DNA of 27,001 bases from an uncultured Oscillospiraceae bacterium (GCA_910587205.1 CAJULZ010000023.1:1-27001), one strand, 5' to 3'. Shown: positions 6,468 to 16,511, numbered from the stretch's first letter. The notes: a model not told the origin generated them from the letters alone. Numbers and translations are program-made.

Positions 6468-7355
6468 TCACACTACAAAGCCGTCCAGCGCCTGCTTGAG
6501 CACCGCCAGAACGTGTTCGGAGTTGTCCTGTTGCCAGTCCTTTCCCTGGTAGCTGGCCATAATCGTACTCCGCACGCCGTTGATGGAGAAGTGGGCCGTG
6601 TACTCAGTAAAACGCCCCTCCTCCCGGACGATGGTGACGGCCAGTCCGTTGGCCGTGGTGTACTCTTCGGTGGACAGCTGGGTCCCCTGCTCATAGAACC
6701 AGGCGATTTCCGGCTCATGGTCCTCTCCAAAGTTGTCTACAAAGCTCTCCTGAGCGATGTCGGTATACAGCACCGCATGGCGCCTGAGCAAAACATCGTC
6801 CAACTGATAGTTATCCATAGTCATAATGCGGAAAAGCCCTTTTTCGCTGTTCATCGCATCCAGCATGATATTGGTGGGGCTCCCTTGCATCTTGTCCGAT
6901 GACACCGACACCCCCCGCGGGGCTCCCTCCAATACCGGGTTATCCATCAGCTTCCGGCCCACAAATTGCTCCAGCTCCTCCCAGGTGGAAAAACTCTTGG
7001 CGTTGTTCTCCTGCTCTCCCAGCTCCCAGACCTCCTGGGAAAAGATGTCCGCCGGGAAATAAGCTACCCCGCCCGTCACCGTGTACTTCCCCAGGCCGGG
7101 GACGTCGGACGGCTCCTCGGGCTGGAAATTGACCTGCACCCCAAAGAACTGGGCCGCCCCCGCTGTTCCCAGCAGGGCTACGACCAGCGCCGCCGCAATC
7201 AGCGCCGCCCGCAGGGGCCGCAGCCGTTTCCCCTTCACAGGCTGCCGCGCCTGTTCCATCAACTTGTTCATCATACGCTCCTTTCTGTCCTCGGAAAACC
7301 CCAGGGAATCCAGTGCGTCCCGGTACTCCCCCTCAAACCGTTCGTTCCGCTCCAT
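6468..7355 (-). CDS. Membrane-anchored anti-sigma factor-like protein
   Basis: A 295-residue single-pass protein. The cytoplasmic head (residues 1-47) is charged (MERNERFEGEYRDALDSLGFSEDRKERMMNKL). One membrane helix follows at about 49-68 (LRAALIAAALVVALLGTAGAA), then an extracytoplasmic domain of about 225 residues resembling DUF4367-type sensors (inference). It overlaps the ECF sigma gene by 23 bases and has its own GGAGGAG site, the standard arrangement for a sigma factor and its inhibitor. The likely role is to hold the sigma factor at the membrane until an envelope signal; the signal is unknown. No zinc-finger (ZAS) motif is visible in the head, so the binding mode is not the best-known one. 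Confidence 0.78.
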   Translation of the reverse strand: MERNERFEGEYRDALDSLGFSEDRKERMMNKLMEQARQPVKGKRLRPLRAALIAAALVVALLGTAGAAQFFGVQVNFQPEEPSDVPGLGKYTVTGGVAYFPADIFSQEVWELGEQENNAKSFSTWEELEQFVGRKLMDNPVLEGAPRGVSVSSDKMQGSPTNIMLDAMNSEKGLFRIMTMDNYQLDDVLLRRHAVLYTDIAQESFVDNFGEDHEPEIAWFYEQGTQLSTEEYTTANGLAVTIVREEGRFTEYTAHFSINGVRSTIMASYQGKDWQQDNSEHVLAVLKQALDGFVV

Positions 7356-7830
7356 AGCCGTCTCCTCCCAATATGGTTTTCAGCTTCTTCCGCCCCCGGC
7401 TCAGGTGGGCGGACACCGCCGCCCCGCTGCGCCCCGTGAGGGCGGCAATCTCATCAATCGAATACCCTTCGTAATAAAAGAGATAAATCGCCTCCCGGTA
7501 TTTCTCCGGCAGGGCCATCACCCCGTCCAGCACATGGGATTGAGGCGGCTCTGGGGCGGCGGCCTCCGCCGCCGCTTCCAGGGGGACGGCCCTGCGCCGG
7601 AAGGCGCGCAGCTCGTCCTTGCAGGCGTTGATGGCGGTGCGGATGACCCACGCCTTTTCATGCTCAGGACTTTCAAACGTCTCACCACCGGCGAGCAGCT
7701 TGAGCAGCACCGTCTGACAGATGTCCTCCCCGTCCTGGGTGGACTTCAGATACGTGTAGCTCAGCCGCAAAATCAGGTCGGAGTAGGCATTCACCAGCCG
7801 CTCGGCCTCCTGCGGGTCCATTTGTTTCAT
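7333..7830 (-). CDS. ECF-type RNA polymerase sigma factor
   Basis: A 165-residue sigma-70 family protein. Region 2 is at about residues 10-75 (YSDLILRLSYTYLKSTQDGEDICQTVLLKLL, then HEKAWVIRTAINACKDELR). Region 4 is at about 105-155 (LPEKYREAIYLFYYEGYSIDEIAALTGRSGAAVSAHLSRGR), a clear helix-turn-helix; there is no region 1 or 3. It should direct polymerase to a small stress or envelope regulon. ATG 7830 has AAGGAGAG at good spacing. The anti-sigma gene begins inside its 3' end. No promoter could be assigned confidently; ECF factors often control their own gene. Confidence 0.93.
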   Translation of the reverse strand: MKQMDPQEAERLVNAYSDLILRLSYTYLKSTQDGEDICQTVLLKLLAGGETFESPEHEKAWVIRTAINACKDELRAFRRRAVPLEAAAEAAAPEPPQSHVLDGVMALPEKYREAIYLFYYEGYSIDEIAALTGRSGAAVSAHLSRGRKKLKTILGGDGYGAERTV

Positions 7831-7910
7831 GGGTATCTCTCCTTCAAAGGCGCCTTCACTGGGAATACGATTGAGAGGGCGGGATCCTGACAGGCAAGGG
7901 AAAATTTTTT

Positions 7911-7951
7911 ATCTTGCAAGATTAACAAACCGGCCCCCCTTCCGATATATA
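7911..7951 (+). promoter_or_regulatory. Divergent intergenic region: palindrome and candidate promoter
   Basis: A perfect 12-bp palindrome ATCTTGCAAGAT (7911-7922) lies between the sigma gene and the rightward gene at 7993. Candidate rightward promoter: TTAACA (7922-7927), 18-base spacer, TATATA (7946-7951). The palindrome overlaps the -35 box as an operator might. The AT-rich tract makes chance -10 matches likely. Confidence 0.4.
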
Positions 7952-7992
7952 TTATATAAGATATACAAAATAAAATGGAAGGGGCTGTGGAT

Positions 7993-8553
7993 ATGGAACT
8001 GCGCTCCACGAGGGAGCTGCGCCGAAATGCGCGGCTGGAAAGCACCCCGGCAAAAAAGGCGGGCACCCCCGCCAAAACCCAGGCCAAGCCCGCCCCGGAC
8101 CAGCCCGCCGACAAGCTGTCCCTGTCCAGGCAGGCGGTGGCCTATGTGGAGGGGCAGAGCCGGAGGATGTGGGCTCAGGATCAAGAGCGGGAGCCGCGGC
8201 CGCGCGGCCCGCTGGACGCCATCATGGAAGCCATGGAATCCAAGAAAAAGGAACTGGACTCCATGGAAAAGAAGCTCGATGTTCTGCGCAAGTGCCAGAA
8301 GATCGCCGCGTCCATCATGAAGGGCAACCGCGTGCCGCCGGAGGACCTCCAGTACCTGATGAACAACGACCCGGAGGGCTACAAGCTGGCCATGGCCATG
8401 CGCCGGCCCAACCCCGACCCGGAGGACGAGAAAAGCGTGCTGGACGACGAGGACAAGAACGGCGTTCGCGCGGAGGGAACCGAGGGCGGCGGAGAGGGTC
8501 CGTCGGTGGAGGCGGCCGGGGGCGGCGAGATATCTGCCGCAGCCGAGTCATGA
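7993..8553 (+). CDS. Uncharacterised coiled-coil protein
   Basis: A 186-residue soluble protein. It has a basic, Ala/Pro-rich N-terminal third, then a charged coiled coil (about residues 72-105, AIMEAMESKKKELDSMEKKL), then a compact block CQKIAASIMKGNRVPPEDLQYLMNNDPEGYKLAMAMR, and an acidic Gly/Glu-rich tail. The IMxGxxVPxxDxxYLxxxDPxxY block recurs, to my recollection, in uncharacterised clostridial proteins. I chose ATG 7993 because GGAAGGGG lies 8 bases upstream; the ATG at 7975 has no ribosome site. It is transcribed divergently from the ECF sigma gene and ends at a terminator shared with clpB. Function unknown. Confidence 0.8.
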   Translation: MELRSTRELRRNARLESTPAKKAGTPAKTQAKPAPDQPADKLSLSRQAVAYVEGQSRRMWAQDQEREPRPRGPLDAIMEAMESKKKELDSMEKKLDVLRKCQKIAASIMKGNRVPPEDLQYLMNNDPEGYKLAMAMRRPNPDPEDEKSVLDDEDKNGVRAEGTEGGGEGPSVEAAGGGEISAAAES

Positions 8554-8621
8554 TAAGCGGAGGCCGCTGATATGGGGCTGTTTCCCCAATGTTTATGTCC
8601 CAAGCGCGGCAGAATAAACGG

Positions 8622-8655
8622 AAACCCCCGTCCAGCGGAAGCTGGGCGGGGGTTT
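8622..8655. terminator. Bidirectional terminator between the coiled-coil gene and clpB
   Basis: CCCCCGTCCAGC, loop GGAA, GCTGGGCGGGGG forms a 12-bp stem with one G-T pair, flanked by AAA and TTTT. It serves the convergent genes ending at 8553 (+) and 8660 (-). Confidence 0.85.
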
Positions 8656-8659
8656 TGCT

Positions 8660-11254
<2,595 letters not shown>

Positions 11255-11291
11255 AGGGTTCACTCCTTTTTAGGGGCGCGGCACAATCACG

Positions 11292-11429
11292 CTGCGGATT
11301 GGACACACGGCCGGGCCGCTTTCACTGCGTCCCAGGCAAAGCCCAATCCCGCTCTGCGGGCTCCAGGCTTTTGCCTTCGCTCCGCTCCAAGCTCCCCTGC
11401 GTGTCTATCCTTCGCGCTCCAATCTGTAG
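11292..11429 (-). other. Structured clpB leader or inserted palindromic element
   Basis: The clpB start and the CIRCE are separated by about 230 bases with no gene. They hold a closed structure. The outer arms CTGCGGATTGGA (11292-11303) and TCCAATCTGTAG (11418-11429) pair over 12 bp with two G-T wobbles. Inside are GGCAAAGCC (11335) with GGCTTTTGCC (11366), and a nested CCCGC/GCGGG. It could be an mRNA leader structure or a small inserted palindromic element. A TATACT box (11446-11441) sits just beyond the outer arm, but no good -35 goes with it. Confidence 0.5.
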
Positions 11430-11484
11430 TTTCACCCTTAGTATACCCCGCCCCGACCGGAAATCATGAACTGGGTGTAAACAA

Positions 11485-11511
11485 TTAGCACTCTCTTTAT
11501 AGGAGTGCTAA
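11485..11511 (-). promoter_or_regulatory. CIRCE operator (HrcA binding site)
   Basis: TTAGCACTC, 9-base spacer, GAGTGCTAA: a perfect match to the CIRCE inverted repeat. clpB on the minus strand is the only intact gene it can control. A TATAAA sequence lies in the spacer on the minus strand. Confidence 0.96.
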
Positions 11512-11651
11512 TTCACGTTTATGATTTGGAAACTCCGGACGGAACTCTCCTTTTCCGCCCCAACAAAGTGTGCAGCCGCGGCGAAATCGTCCCATTCCTC
11601 CACCGCGCCTATATCCCCAAGGCCAGGCTGAAGGACGTTTGGGCCGAATAG
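11505..11651 (+). pseudogene. Possible remnant of an S-layer-homology (SLH) domain protein
   Basis: A rightward frame of about 48 codons immediately after the CIRCE ends in TAG. It contains FRPNKVCSRGEIVPFLHRAY, which resembles the conserved SLH segment (F-x-P-x-x-x-x-T/S-R-x-x-x-x-F-L-x-R). No ribosome site or convincing start is present; the first in-frame GTG lies inside the CIRCE arm. It is most simply a 3' fragment of a lost surface-protein gene. Short, so the match may be fortuitous. Confidence 0.35.
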
Positions 11652-11670
11652 GCCATCCCCCTAAAATGTA

Positions 11671-11704
11671 AACCCCGCCGGGCGTTGGTCCCGGCGGGGT
11701 TTTC
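11671..11704. terminator. Bidirectional-looking terminator after radC
   Basis: AACCCCGCCGGG (11671-11682) pairs with CCCGGCGGGGTT (11690-11701), loop of 7, with T runs on both sides. It is placed directly after the radC stop at 11709. Confidence 0.85.
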
Positions 11705-11708
11705 CCGT

Positions 11709-12407
11709 TCAATCCCTCAGCAGCCCCGACTCCGCCATGGACACCATATCGTCCCCGGCAAAAATCAGGTGGTCTGCCAGCTCGATCCCCGCCTCCCGGA
11801 GCAGCCGCTTCAGCCGCAGGGTGGTGTCCACATCCGCGTCCGACCACAGGGCCACCCCGGACACATGGTTGTGGGCCAGGGCTACCTGGGTGGCGTTGCA
11901 GGCCAGCGCCGCCTCCAGCACCTTTCGGGAGGTGATCCGCACCGCGTCGGCAATCCCTTCCCCCAGCTTCCGGGTGGCCAGCACCTTGTTCTTCCCGTCC
12001 ATGCACACCAGGTAGGCCAGCTCGTCCCGCTGGCCGAAAAACAGCGGCTGCAACAGCTCCCGGTACTGCCAGGTGTTCACAATCTGCCCGTCAAAGCTGG
12101 CGCTCTGGGCCATGTACCGCGCCGACACCGCCGGGATGAGGTGGAGCAGTGCCGCCGTGCTGGGCCCCACTCCATCCACCTGCAAAAGCTGGTCGTAGGT
12201 GGCGTTCAGTACCCCTGCCAGCGACCCGAACTGCTCTACCAGCCGGTGGGCCAGGGGATTCACGTCCCCCTGGGGGATGGCGTAGAACAGCACCAGCTCC
12301 ATCACCTTGTGGTCGGGCAGGCCGTTCAGCCCGTTGGCGAGGAACTGCCGTTTCTCCCGCTCCCGGTGCCCGGCGTGGGGGCCGGGCGGCTTCTTCCCCG
12401 CCGCCAA
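11709..12407 (-). CDS. radC: RadC-family JAB-domain protein
   Basis: A 232-residue RadC protein. The N-terminal part has the typical PHAGHRERE...LPDHKVMELVLFYAIPQGDVNPLAHRL segment and a helix-hairpin-helix (LLQVDGVGPSTAALL). The C-terminal JAB/MPN+ domain carries E in DELAYLV and the metal motif H179-N-H181-x-SG...S-x-x-D (HNHVSG, with Val where Pro is usual). The family's role in DNA repair is doubtful and the activity unproven. I propose a TTG start at 12407, with AGGGG 6 bases upstream, giving the expected few residues before PHAGHRER. It begins 2 bases after the pyrE stop, so the two form an operon ending at the terminator at 11671. Confidence 0.93.
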   Translation of the reverse strand: MAAGKKPPGPHAGHREREKRQFLANGLNGLPDHKVMELVLFYAIPQGDVNPLAHRLVEQFGSLAGVLNATYDQLLQVDGVGPSTAALLHLIPAVSARYMAQSASFDGQIVNTWQYRELLQPLFFGQRDELAYLVCMDGKNKVLATRKLGEGIADAVRITSRKVLEAALACNATQVALAHNHVSGVALWSDADVDTTLRLKRLLREAGIELADHLIFAGDDMVSMAESGLLRD

Positions 12408-12409
12408 CC

Positions 12410-13084
12410 TCAGCCCCTGGGTCCGTACTGGGCCAGGTAGTCCTCCATCCGGCCCAGCATGGCGTCGTCGATGTACACCCTTCCGTCCACCTCCCGGTTG
12501 TGGAGGCAGTCCATCACATCCCGGATGGTGACGATGGGGCAAACCTGGATGCCGTAGTCCTGCCGCAGCTCGTCCAGGGTGGTGCAGTCCCGGGTTCCCC
12601 GTTCCATCCGGTCCACGCTCACCACCAGGGCGGCGAATTTCACGTCCGCCACGCGCTTGAACAGCTCGATGGTCTCCCGCACGGCGGTGCCCGCCGTCAC
12701 CACGTCCTCGATAATGGCGACCCGGTCGCCGTCCTGGGGCTTATAGCCCACCATATCGCCCCCCTCGCCGTGGTCCTTGGCCTCTTTGCGGTTGAAGCAG
12801 TAGGGCAGATCCCGGCCATAGTTCCGGTACAGCGCCGACGCCGCCGACACCACCAAGGGGATGCCCTTGTAGGCGGGGCCGAACAGCGCGTCCACCCCGT
12901 CCGGCAGCCGCTCCTGGACGCAGGCGGCGTAGTAGTCCCCCAAGCGGGCGGCCTGGGCCCCGGTCTTGTAGTTGCCCGTGTTGACAAAGTAGGGCGTCTT
13001 CCGCCCAGACTTGGTGGTGAAGTCCCCGAAGGTGAGCACGCCGGAGCGCACCATGAAGTGGATGAATTCCTCCCGGTAGGTCAT
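12410..13084 (-). CDS. pyrE: Orotate phosphoribosyltransferase
   Basis: A 224-residue enzyme of de novo pyrimidine synthesis, joining orotate and PRPP to give OMP. The N-terminal VRSGVLTFGDFTTKSGRKTPYFVNTG segment and DALFGPAYKGIPLV (substrate loop) are characteristic. The PRPP-binding loop VAIIEDVVTAGTAV lies at about residues 121-134. Length and order are normal for the family. Start ATG 13084 has GGGAGAGG upstream. No other pyr gene is nearby and no PyrR attenuator is visible. radC follows after 2 bases. Confidence 0.97.
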   Translation of the reverse strand: MTYREEFIHFMVRSGVLTFGDFTTKSGRKTPYFVNTGNYKTGAQAARLGDYYAACVQERLPDGVDALFGPAYKGIPLVVSAASALYRNYGRDLPYCFNRKEAKDHGEGGDMVGYKPQDGDRVAIIEDVVTAGTAVRETIELFKRVADVKFAALVVSVDRMERGTRDCTTLDELRQDYGIQVCPIVTIRDVMDCLHNREVDGRVYIDDAMLGRMEDYLAQYGPRG

Positions 13085-13124
13085 GTAATCCTCTCCCTTT
13101 CCCATGATTGGCGAAGTTTGGGAG

Positions 13125-13153
13125 ATTATATCATTTTTGGGCGGGCTGGGCAA
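13125..13153 (-). promoter_or_regulatory. Promoter of pyrE-radC
   Basis: Minus strand TTGCCC (13153-13148), 17-base spacer, TATAAT (13130-13125), about 40 bases before the pyrE start. Confidence 0.8.
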
Positions 13154-13192
13154 GGGGGGCGGGACAACTTTCCAAAGGGCGGACACGGGAAC

Positions 13193-13216
13193 GGCCCCCG
13201 GCATACGCCGGGGGCC
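13193..13216 (-). terminator. Hairpin at the end of the WYL-regulator unit
   Basis: GGCCCCCGGC, loop ATAC, GCCGGGGGCC: a perfect 10-bp stem 8 bases beyond the stop at 13224. On the minus strand no T run follows, so it may stall polymerase weakly or protect the 3' end. Confidence 0.55.
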
Positions 13217-13223
13217 TTCTATT

Positions 13224-13889
13224 TCATTTCTGTTCCGTCCCGCCCCCGTCCGGGCGGAAGGCGGGCACCGCCTGGGGCTCCCGGGCGAAGGAGGCCGCAG
13301 CCTCCAGCGCGTCCTCCCCCACCGGGCGGAAGGCCACGCCCCCCTGCTCCACGATGAGCTCCAGCCCCTCCCGGTCGGCGCGGAACAGCACCGCCCCGGG
13401 TACCGGGCGGTCGGCCACCTCGTACCCCAGCCGCTCCAACGCCAGCGTGAGGGCCGCAGGGCCCTGAACCGACGCCAGGCCACCCCCCGCGCGCCGCTCC
13501 CCCACCCGGTTGGCCGCCCAGGCGCAGTCCGTCCCGGTGAACAGGTCCCACTCGCCCACGGCGGCCGCGCCGGGGCTTAGGGGCTTCAGGCTCCGGTGGA
13601 AGCTTCGCCCCTGGCCGTCGGTGAGGTAGACCTCCAGATCTTCGCCGTCCTGCCGGACAAACAGGGTGGCGGGCAGGTTGTAGTACTGCCCCAGCCACGC
13701 GCCGCAGGCGGCACAGCCGCCGTCGTGGAACCGGGCCTCGCCCCCGGCCAGCGCCACGCCCACCCCCGCCGACCGGGCCAGCGCCCGGGCCAGCGGTCCG
13801 CCGCCGCTGCCGATGGCCACCGCGCCCATGGCCCCCAAGCGTAGGCCCAGCTCATACAGGTCCTGTCCCAGCCGTGTCTGATCCCCCAT
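13224..13889 (-). CDS. Uncharacterised protein overlapping the WYL regulator
   Basis: A 221-residue soluble protein, Ala/Gly-rich. The first ~95 residues (LGLRLGAMGAVAIGSGGGPLARALARS, FHDGGCAACGAWLGQYYNLPATLFVRQDGEDLEVYLTDGQGR) have the rhythm of domain I of phosphohexomutases: a nucleotide-like GSGGG turn, then a segment at the position of the TASHNP loop. The catalytic Ser-His pair is absent, so any relation would be to an inactive, truncated form (weak inference). ATG 13889 has GGGAGG 8 bases upstream. It overlaps the regulator gene by 38 bases, so the two are translated from one message. I do not know its function. Confidence 0.75.
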   Translation of the reverse strand: MGDQTRLGQDLYELGLRLGAMGAVAIGSGGGPLARALARSAGVGVALAGGEARFHDGGCAACGAWLGQYYNLPATLFVRQDGEDLEVYLTDGQGRSFHRSLKPLSPGAAAVGEWDLFTGTDCAWAANRVGERRAGGGLASVQGPAALTLALERLGYEVADRPVPGAVLFRADREGLELIVEQGGVAFRPVGEDALEAAASFAREPQAVPAFRPDGGGTEQK

Positions 13890-14928
13890 GCTGTGTCCCT
13901 CCCGGAATGGATTCTTTGGCCGTTTCCAAAGATTCTTCCCCATCCGGGGCGGGGTTATACACCGCCGCCACCGCCGCCAGCCAGGATTTGAACGCGTCCA
14001 CCGCCCAATCCGGCGACAACACCTCCACACCGTCCCCCAGTCCGAACAGCCACCCCCACAGCGGCGGGCTCACCACCACCTCCGGGGAGGCGGTGAAATA
14101 TCCCTCCCCGTCAGCCGCCAGGGGCAGATCCAGGCCGAAGCGGTCCACGACCACCCCGGCCAGCCGGTTCCTGCACCGCAGCCGCAGCTGGCAGGGCTGC
14201 CCGGCGTACATGCCGAAGTGCCGCCGGGCGTAGCCCTCCGGGGCCCACTTCCCCTTGGGCACGCCCTTCACGCTGGTCACGACGATGTCCGCCATCTTGT
14301 CCACCCGGTAATGGCGCAGCTCATGGTGCAGCTCGTCCCACCCCGCCAAATAGTAGTTCTCGCTGTCCCACACCAGCCCAAAGGGCGTAACCAGGTATTT
14401 GGCCCCCTCCCGGCGGAACACCCGCTCCCGGGCAGCATTGTACTCAAAATACCGGAATGTAATGGACCGGTTGGCCGCGATGGCCTCGTGGAGCCGGTCC
14501 ACGTTGTAGAAAATGCTCTCGTTCATGGTCTTGACCCGCCGGTCCACATACACCTGCCGCTGGAGCTGCCGGGCCTGGTGCACGCTGGTGAGCCCCTCCA
14601 GCTTGCGGATCAGCGCGTCGCTTTTCCGCTTGGTGAGAAACCGGCTGGACTGCACCGCGTCCACCAGCAGCTTCAGCTCGGCCAGCTCGAACCGCCGCTC
14701 CCCGATGAACCAGCCGCCCCCCCGCCCCCGCCTGCTCTGCACATCCAGGCCCAGCTCCTGGAGCTGCTCCATGTCGTCGTAGAGGGTTTTGCGCTCCGCC
14801 GTCAGCCCCCACCGCTCCAGCTCCTCCTGCATCTCCTGCCGGGAGATGGGATGCTCCTCGTCGCTGCGCTCCAGCAGCATTTTCGCCAGGATGAGCAGTT
14901 TTCGCTTGTAGTTGGCGCTTTTTGCCAT
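13852..14928 (-). CDS. HTH-WYL transcriptional regulator
   Basis: A 358-residue DeoR-like/WYL regulator. The N-terminal winged helix (about 8-75) includes HPISRQEMQEELERWGLTAERKTLYDDMEQLQELG. The central WYL domain (about 145-235) includes ITFRYFEYN, VTPFGLVWDSENYYLAGWD and the conserved RHYRVDKM. The C-terminal WCX-like region carries PEVVVSPPLWGWLFGLGDGVEVLSP. WYL domains sense nucleic acid or nucleotide ligands in several regulators; the ligand here is unknown. ATG 14928 has AAAGGAGG upstream. The tail of about 28 residues after the last domain (ETAKESIPGGTQ...) overlaps the next gene. It may regulate its own unit. Confidence 0.93.
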   Translation of the reverse strand: MAKSANYKRKLLILAKMLLERSDEEHPISRQEMQEELERWGLTAERKTLYDDMEQLQELGLDVQSRRGRGGGWFIGERRFELAELKLLVDAVQSSRFLTKRKSDALIRKLEGLTSVHQARQLQRQVYVDRRVKTMNESIFYNVDRLHEAIAANRSITFRYFEYNAARERVFRREGAKYLVTPFGLVWDSENYYLAGWDELHHELRHYRVDKMADIVVTSVKGVPKGKWAPEGYARRHFGMYAGQPCQLRLRCRNRLAGVVVDRFGLDLPLAADGEGYFTASPEVVVSPPLWGWLFGLGDGVEVLSPDWAVDAFKSWLAAVAAVYNPAPDGEESLETAKESIPGGTQHGGSDTAGTGPV

Positions 14929-14985
14929 GGCCGCCGCCTCCTTTCCCTGCTATGCTACCGCATTTACAGTCCAATATTTTGGGAT

Positions 14986-15014
14986 ATTATATCAGGCCGG
15001 GAGCCGGAAGGCAA
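14986..15014 (-). promoter_or_regulatory. Promoter of the WYL-regulator unit
   Basis: Minus strand TTGCCT (15014-15009), 17-base spacer, TATAAT (14991-14986). The transcript would start about 50 bases before the ATG. Confidence 0.8.
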
Positions 15015-15020
15015 GGAACA

Positions 15021-15045
15021 CCCGCCCCGGCGGCGCCGGGGCGGG
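15021..15045 (-). terminator. Strong hairpin after the DUF1576 gene
   Basis: CCCGCCCCGGCG against GCCGGGGCGGG, a very GC-rich stem 15 bases after the stop at 15060, followed on the minus strand by TGTTCCTT. The T tract is broken, so efficiency is uncertain. It abuts the promoter of the next unit. Confidence 0.65.
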
Positions 15046-15059
15046 CAAAGCAAAGTTCC

Positions 15060-16511
15060 CTATTCCTCCCCCTTGATCCTCCGGTCCGCGCCGGAGCGCC
15101 GCTCTTTCCCCGAGCGGCGCTCCGCCCCGGCCCACGGGTCTTGGTTCACCCGCCGGTCCAGGCCGGACCTCCGGTCCTTGTGCGACCGCCGCTCCATCTT
15201 ACTGGGCAGCTCCTCCGGGGTCTGGGGGGCCACCTCCTCGAACATGGCGGACAGGTCCGCCTCCTTAAACACGGGACGGCGGCGCTTCACCACCGTGGTG
15301 AGGATGGGGTAGAGCACGATGGCCACCAGGCCGCCGGAAAACCCGTTGTTGTAGAGGTTCATCCCCTCCAGGGGCAAGCCGGCCTGGAGCACCACGGAGG
15401 AGTGGATCAGCCCCGCCAGCACCCCGAAGGGCCAGCCGAACACCCCCGCAAAGGGGGCCAGGGTGGTGCCGAACAGCCCTGCCAATTGCAGCGAACTGTT
15501 GTTTGGGTCCACGTGGTTGGTGAGGCTGCCCAGCAGCACCCCCGCCATCACGGGGACGATATTGAAGGCGTGCTTGCCGAAGCCGGAGAAGCCGATGATG
15601 GTAAAAATCGCCCCGATGGTGGCCCCGTTCAGGTCGCCCCCGGTGAGCAGGATGTACCCCGTGGCGATCAGCCCGTTCATCCCCATGTTCACCAGCACCG
15701 GGCCGGGGGTAAAGGTGCGCACATAGTCGCTGGGCACCCGGCCGGACGTGTGCAGCAGGGCCCAGTATTTGCGCAGCACCCGGCGGGTATCCCGGGCCAG
15801 CCCCAGCCCGACCAGCAGCAGGCACAGCGCCGCCAGCCCAATCCCCAGCCGCAGGTTGTTCCCCGTGGACCAGTACAGAGCAGACTCCGGGGCGAGGCCG
15901 AAGGCCTTGAACGCCGGCACCAGCATCATGGCCACCAGCCCGCAGGAGAAGCCCAGGCTGTACAGGTTCATGCCGTTCTGCACCCGGTGGGCGTGCTCGG
16001 CCACGGGGGGCATGACAAAGCCGATGAGCAGCCCCACCGCGATCCCCAGCCAGGGGCTGTACCGCACCGCCATGAAGCTCACCACCGGGGACAGGGCGGT
16101 GGTGCGCAGGGCCACGTTGACATGGTGGACAAAGGGCTCGCCCTTAAAGCGGGCGTAGGCGACGGTGCCGCAGATGATGGGCCAGATGTTCAAAATGTTT
16201 TTCCCGAACAGGGAAAAGCCCGCCATCAGCCCCACCGTGACCAGGGTAGCGCCGTTGAGGGGGTCGCGGGTCAGCTTGAGCAGCAGCACGCTGATGAGCG
16301 TCACCAGCCCCGCGTTGACAAAGGCCGCGCCGATGCCGGCGATGGCGATGTAATCGGTGATGAGCACATCCTCCATGGTGAGGATGGCGCCCATCCCGGC
16401 CAGTATGTCCGCGGGGGTGTCGTTCAGCAGGCCGAACAGCACCAGAAGCACCCCAAACGCGGCGCAGCCGGGCAGCATGATCTTGTTGGGTTCAGCGGAC
16501 GGCTTTGTCAT
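15060..16511 (-). CDS. DUF1576 polytopic membrane protein with arginine-rich repeat tail
   Basis: A 483-residue protein. Residues ~10-435 are about ten hydrophobic segments in two related halves: NGMNLYSLGFSCGLVA and GMNLYNNGFSGGLVAI occupy matching places, as do SLFGKNILNIWPI and GFGKHAFNIVPV. This two-fold repeat is the DUF1576 pattern; substrate unknown, transport likely by architecture. The cytoplasmic tail (about 437-483) is built of hexads beginning ERR or DRR, which is not part of the domain as I know it. ATG 16511 has AAGGGAG 11 bases upstream; the frame extends to 16556 but lies inside the promoter. Own promoter and operator-like palindrome upstream. Confidence 0.88.
   Translation of the reverse strand: MTKPSAEPNKIMLPGCAAFGVLLVLFGLLNDTPADILAGMGAILTMEDVLITDYIAIAGIGAAFVNAGLVTLISVLLLKLTRDPLNGATLVTVGLMAGFSLFGKNILNIWPIICGTVAYARFKGEPFVHHVNVALRTTALSPVVSFMAVRYSPWLGIAVGLLIGFVMPPVAEHAHRVQNGMNLYSLGFSCGLVAMMLVPAFKAFGLAPESALYWSTGNNLRLGIGLAALCLLLVGLGLARDTRRVLRKYWALLHTSGRVPSDYVRTFTPGPVLVNMGMNGLIATGYILLTGGDLNGATIGAIFTIIGFSGFGKHAFNIVPVMAGVLLGSLTNHVDPNNSSLQLAGLFGTTLAPFAGVFGWPFGVLAGLIHSSVVLQAGLPLEGMNLYNNGFSGGLVAIVLYPILTTVVKRRRPVFKEADLSAMFEEVAPQTPEELPSKMERRSHKDRRSGLDRRVNQDPWAGAERRSGKERRSGADRRIKGEE

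Noticed and set aside
12149..13357. 402-codon plus-strand frame across radC and pyrE
   Set aside because: Antisense to two well-defined genes and Pro/Arg-rich without domain features.
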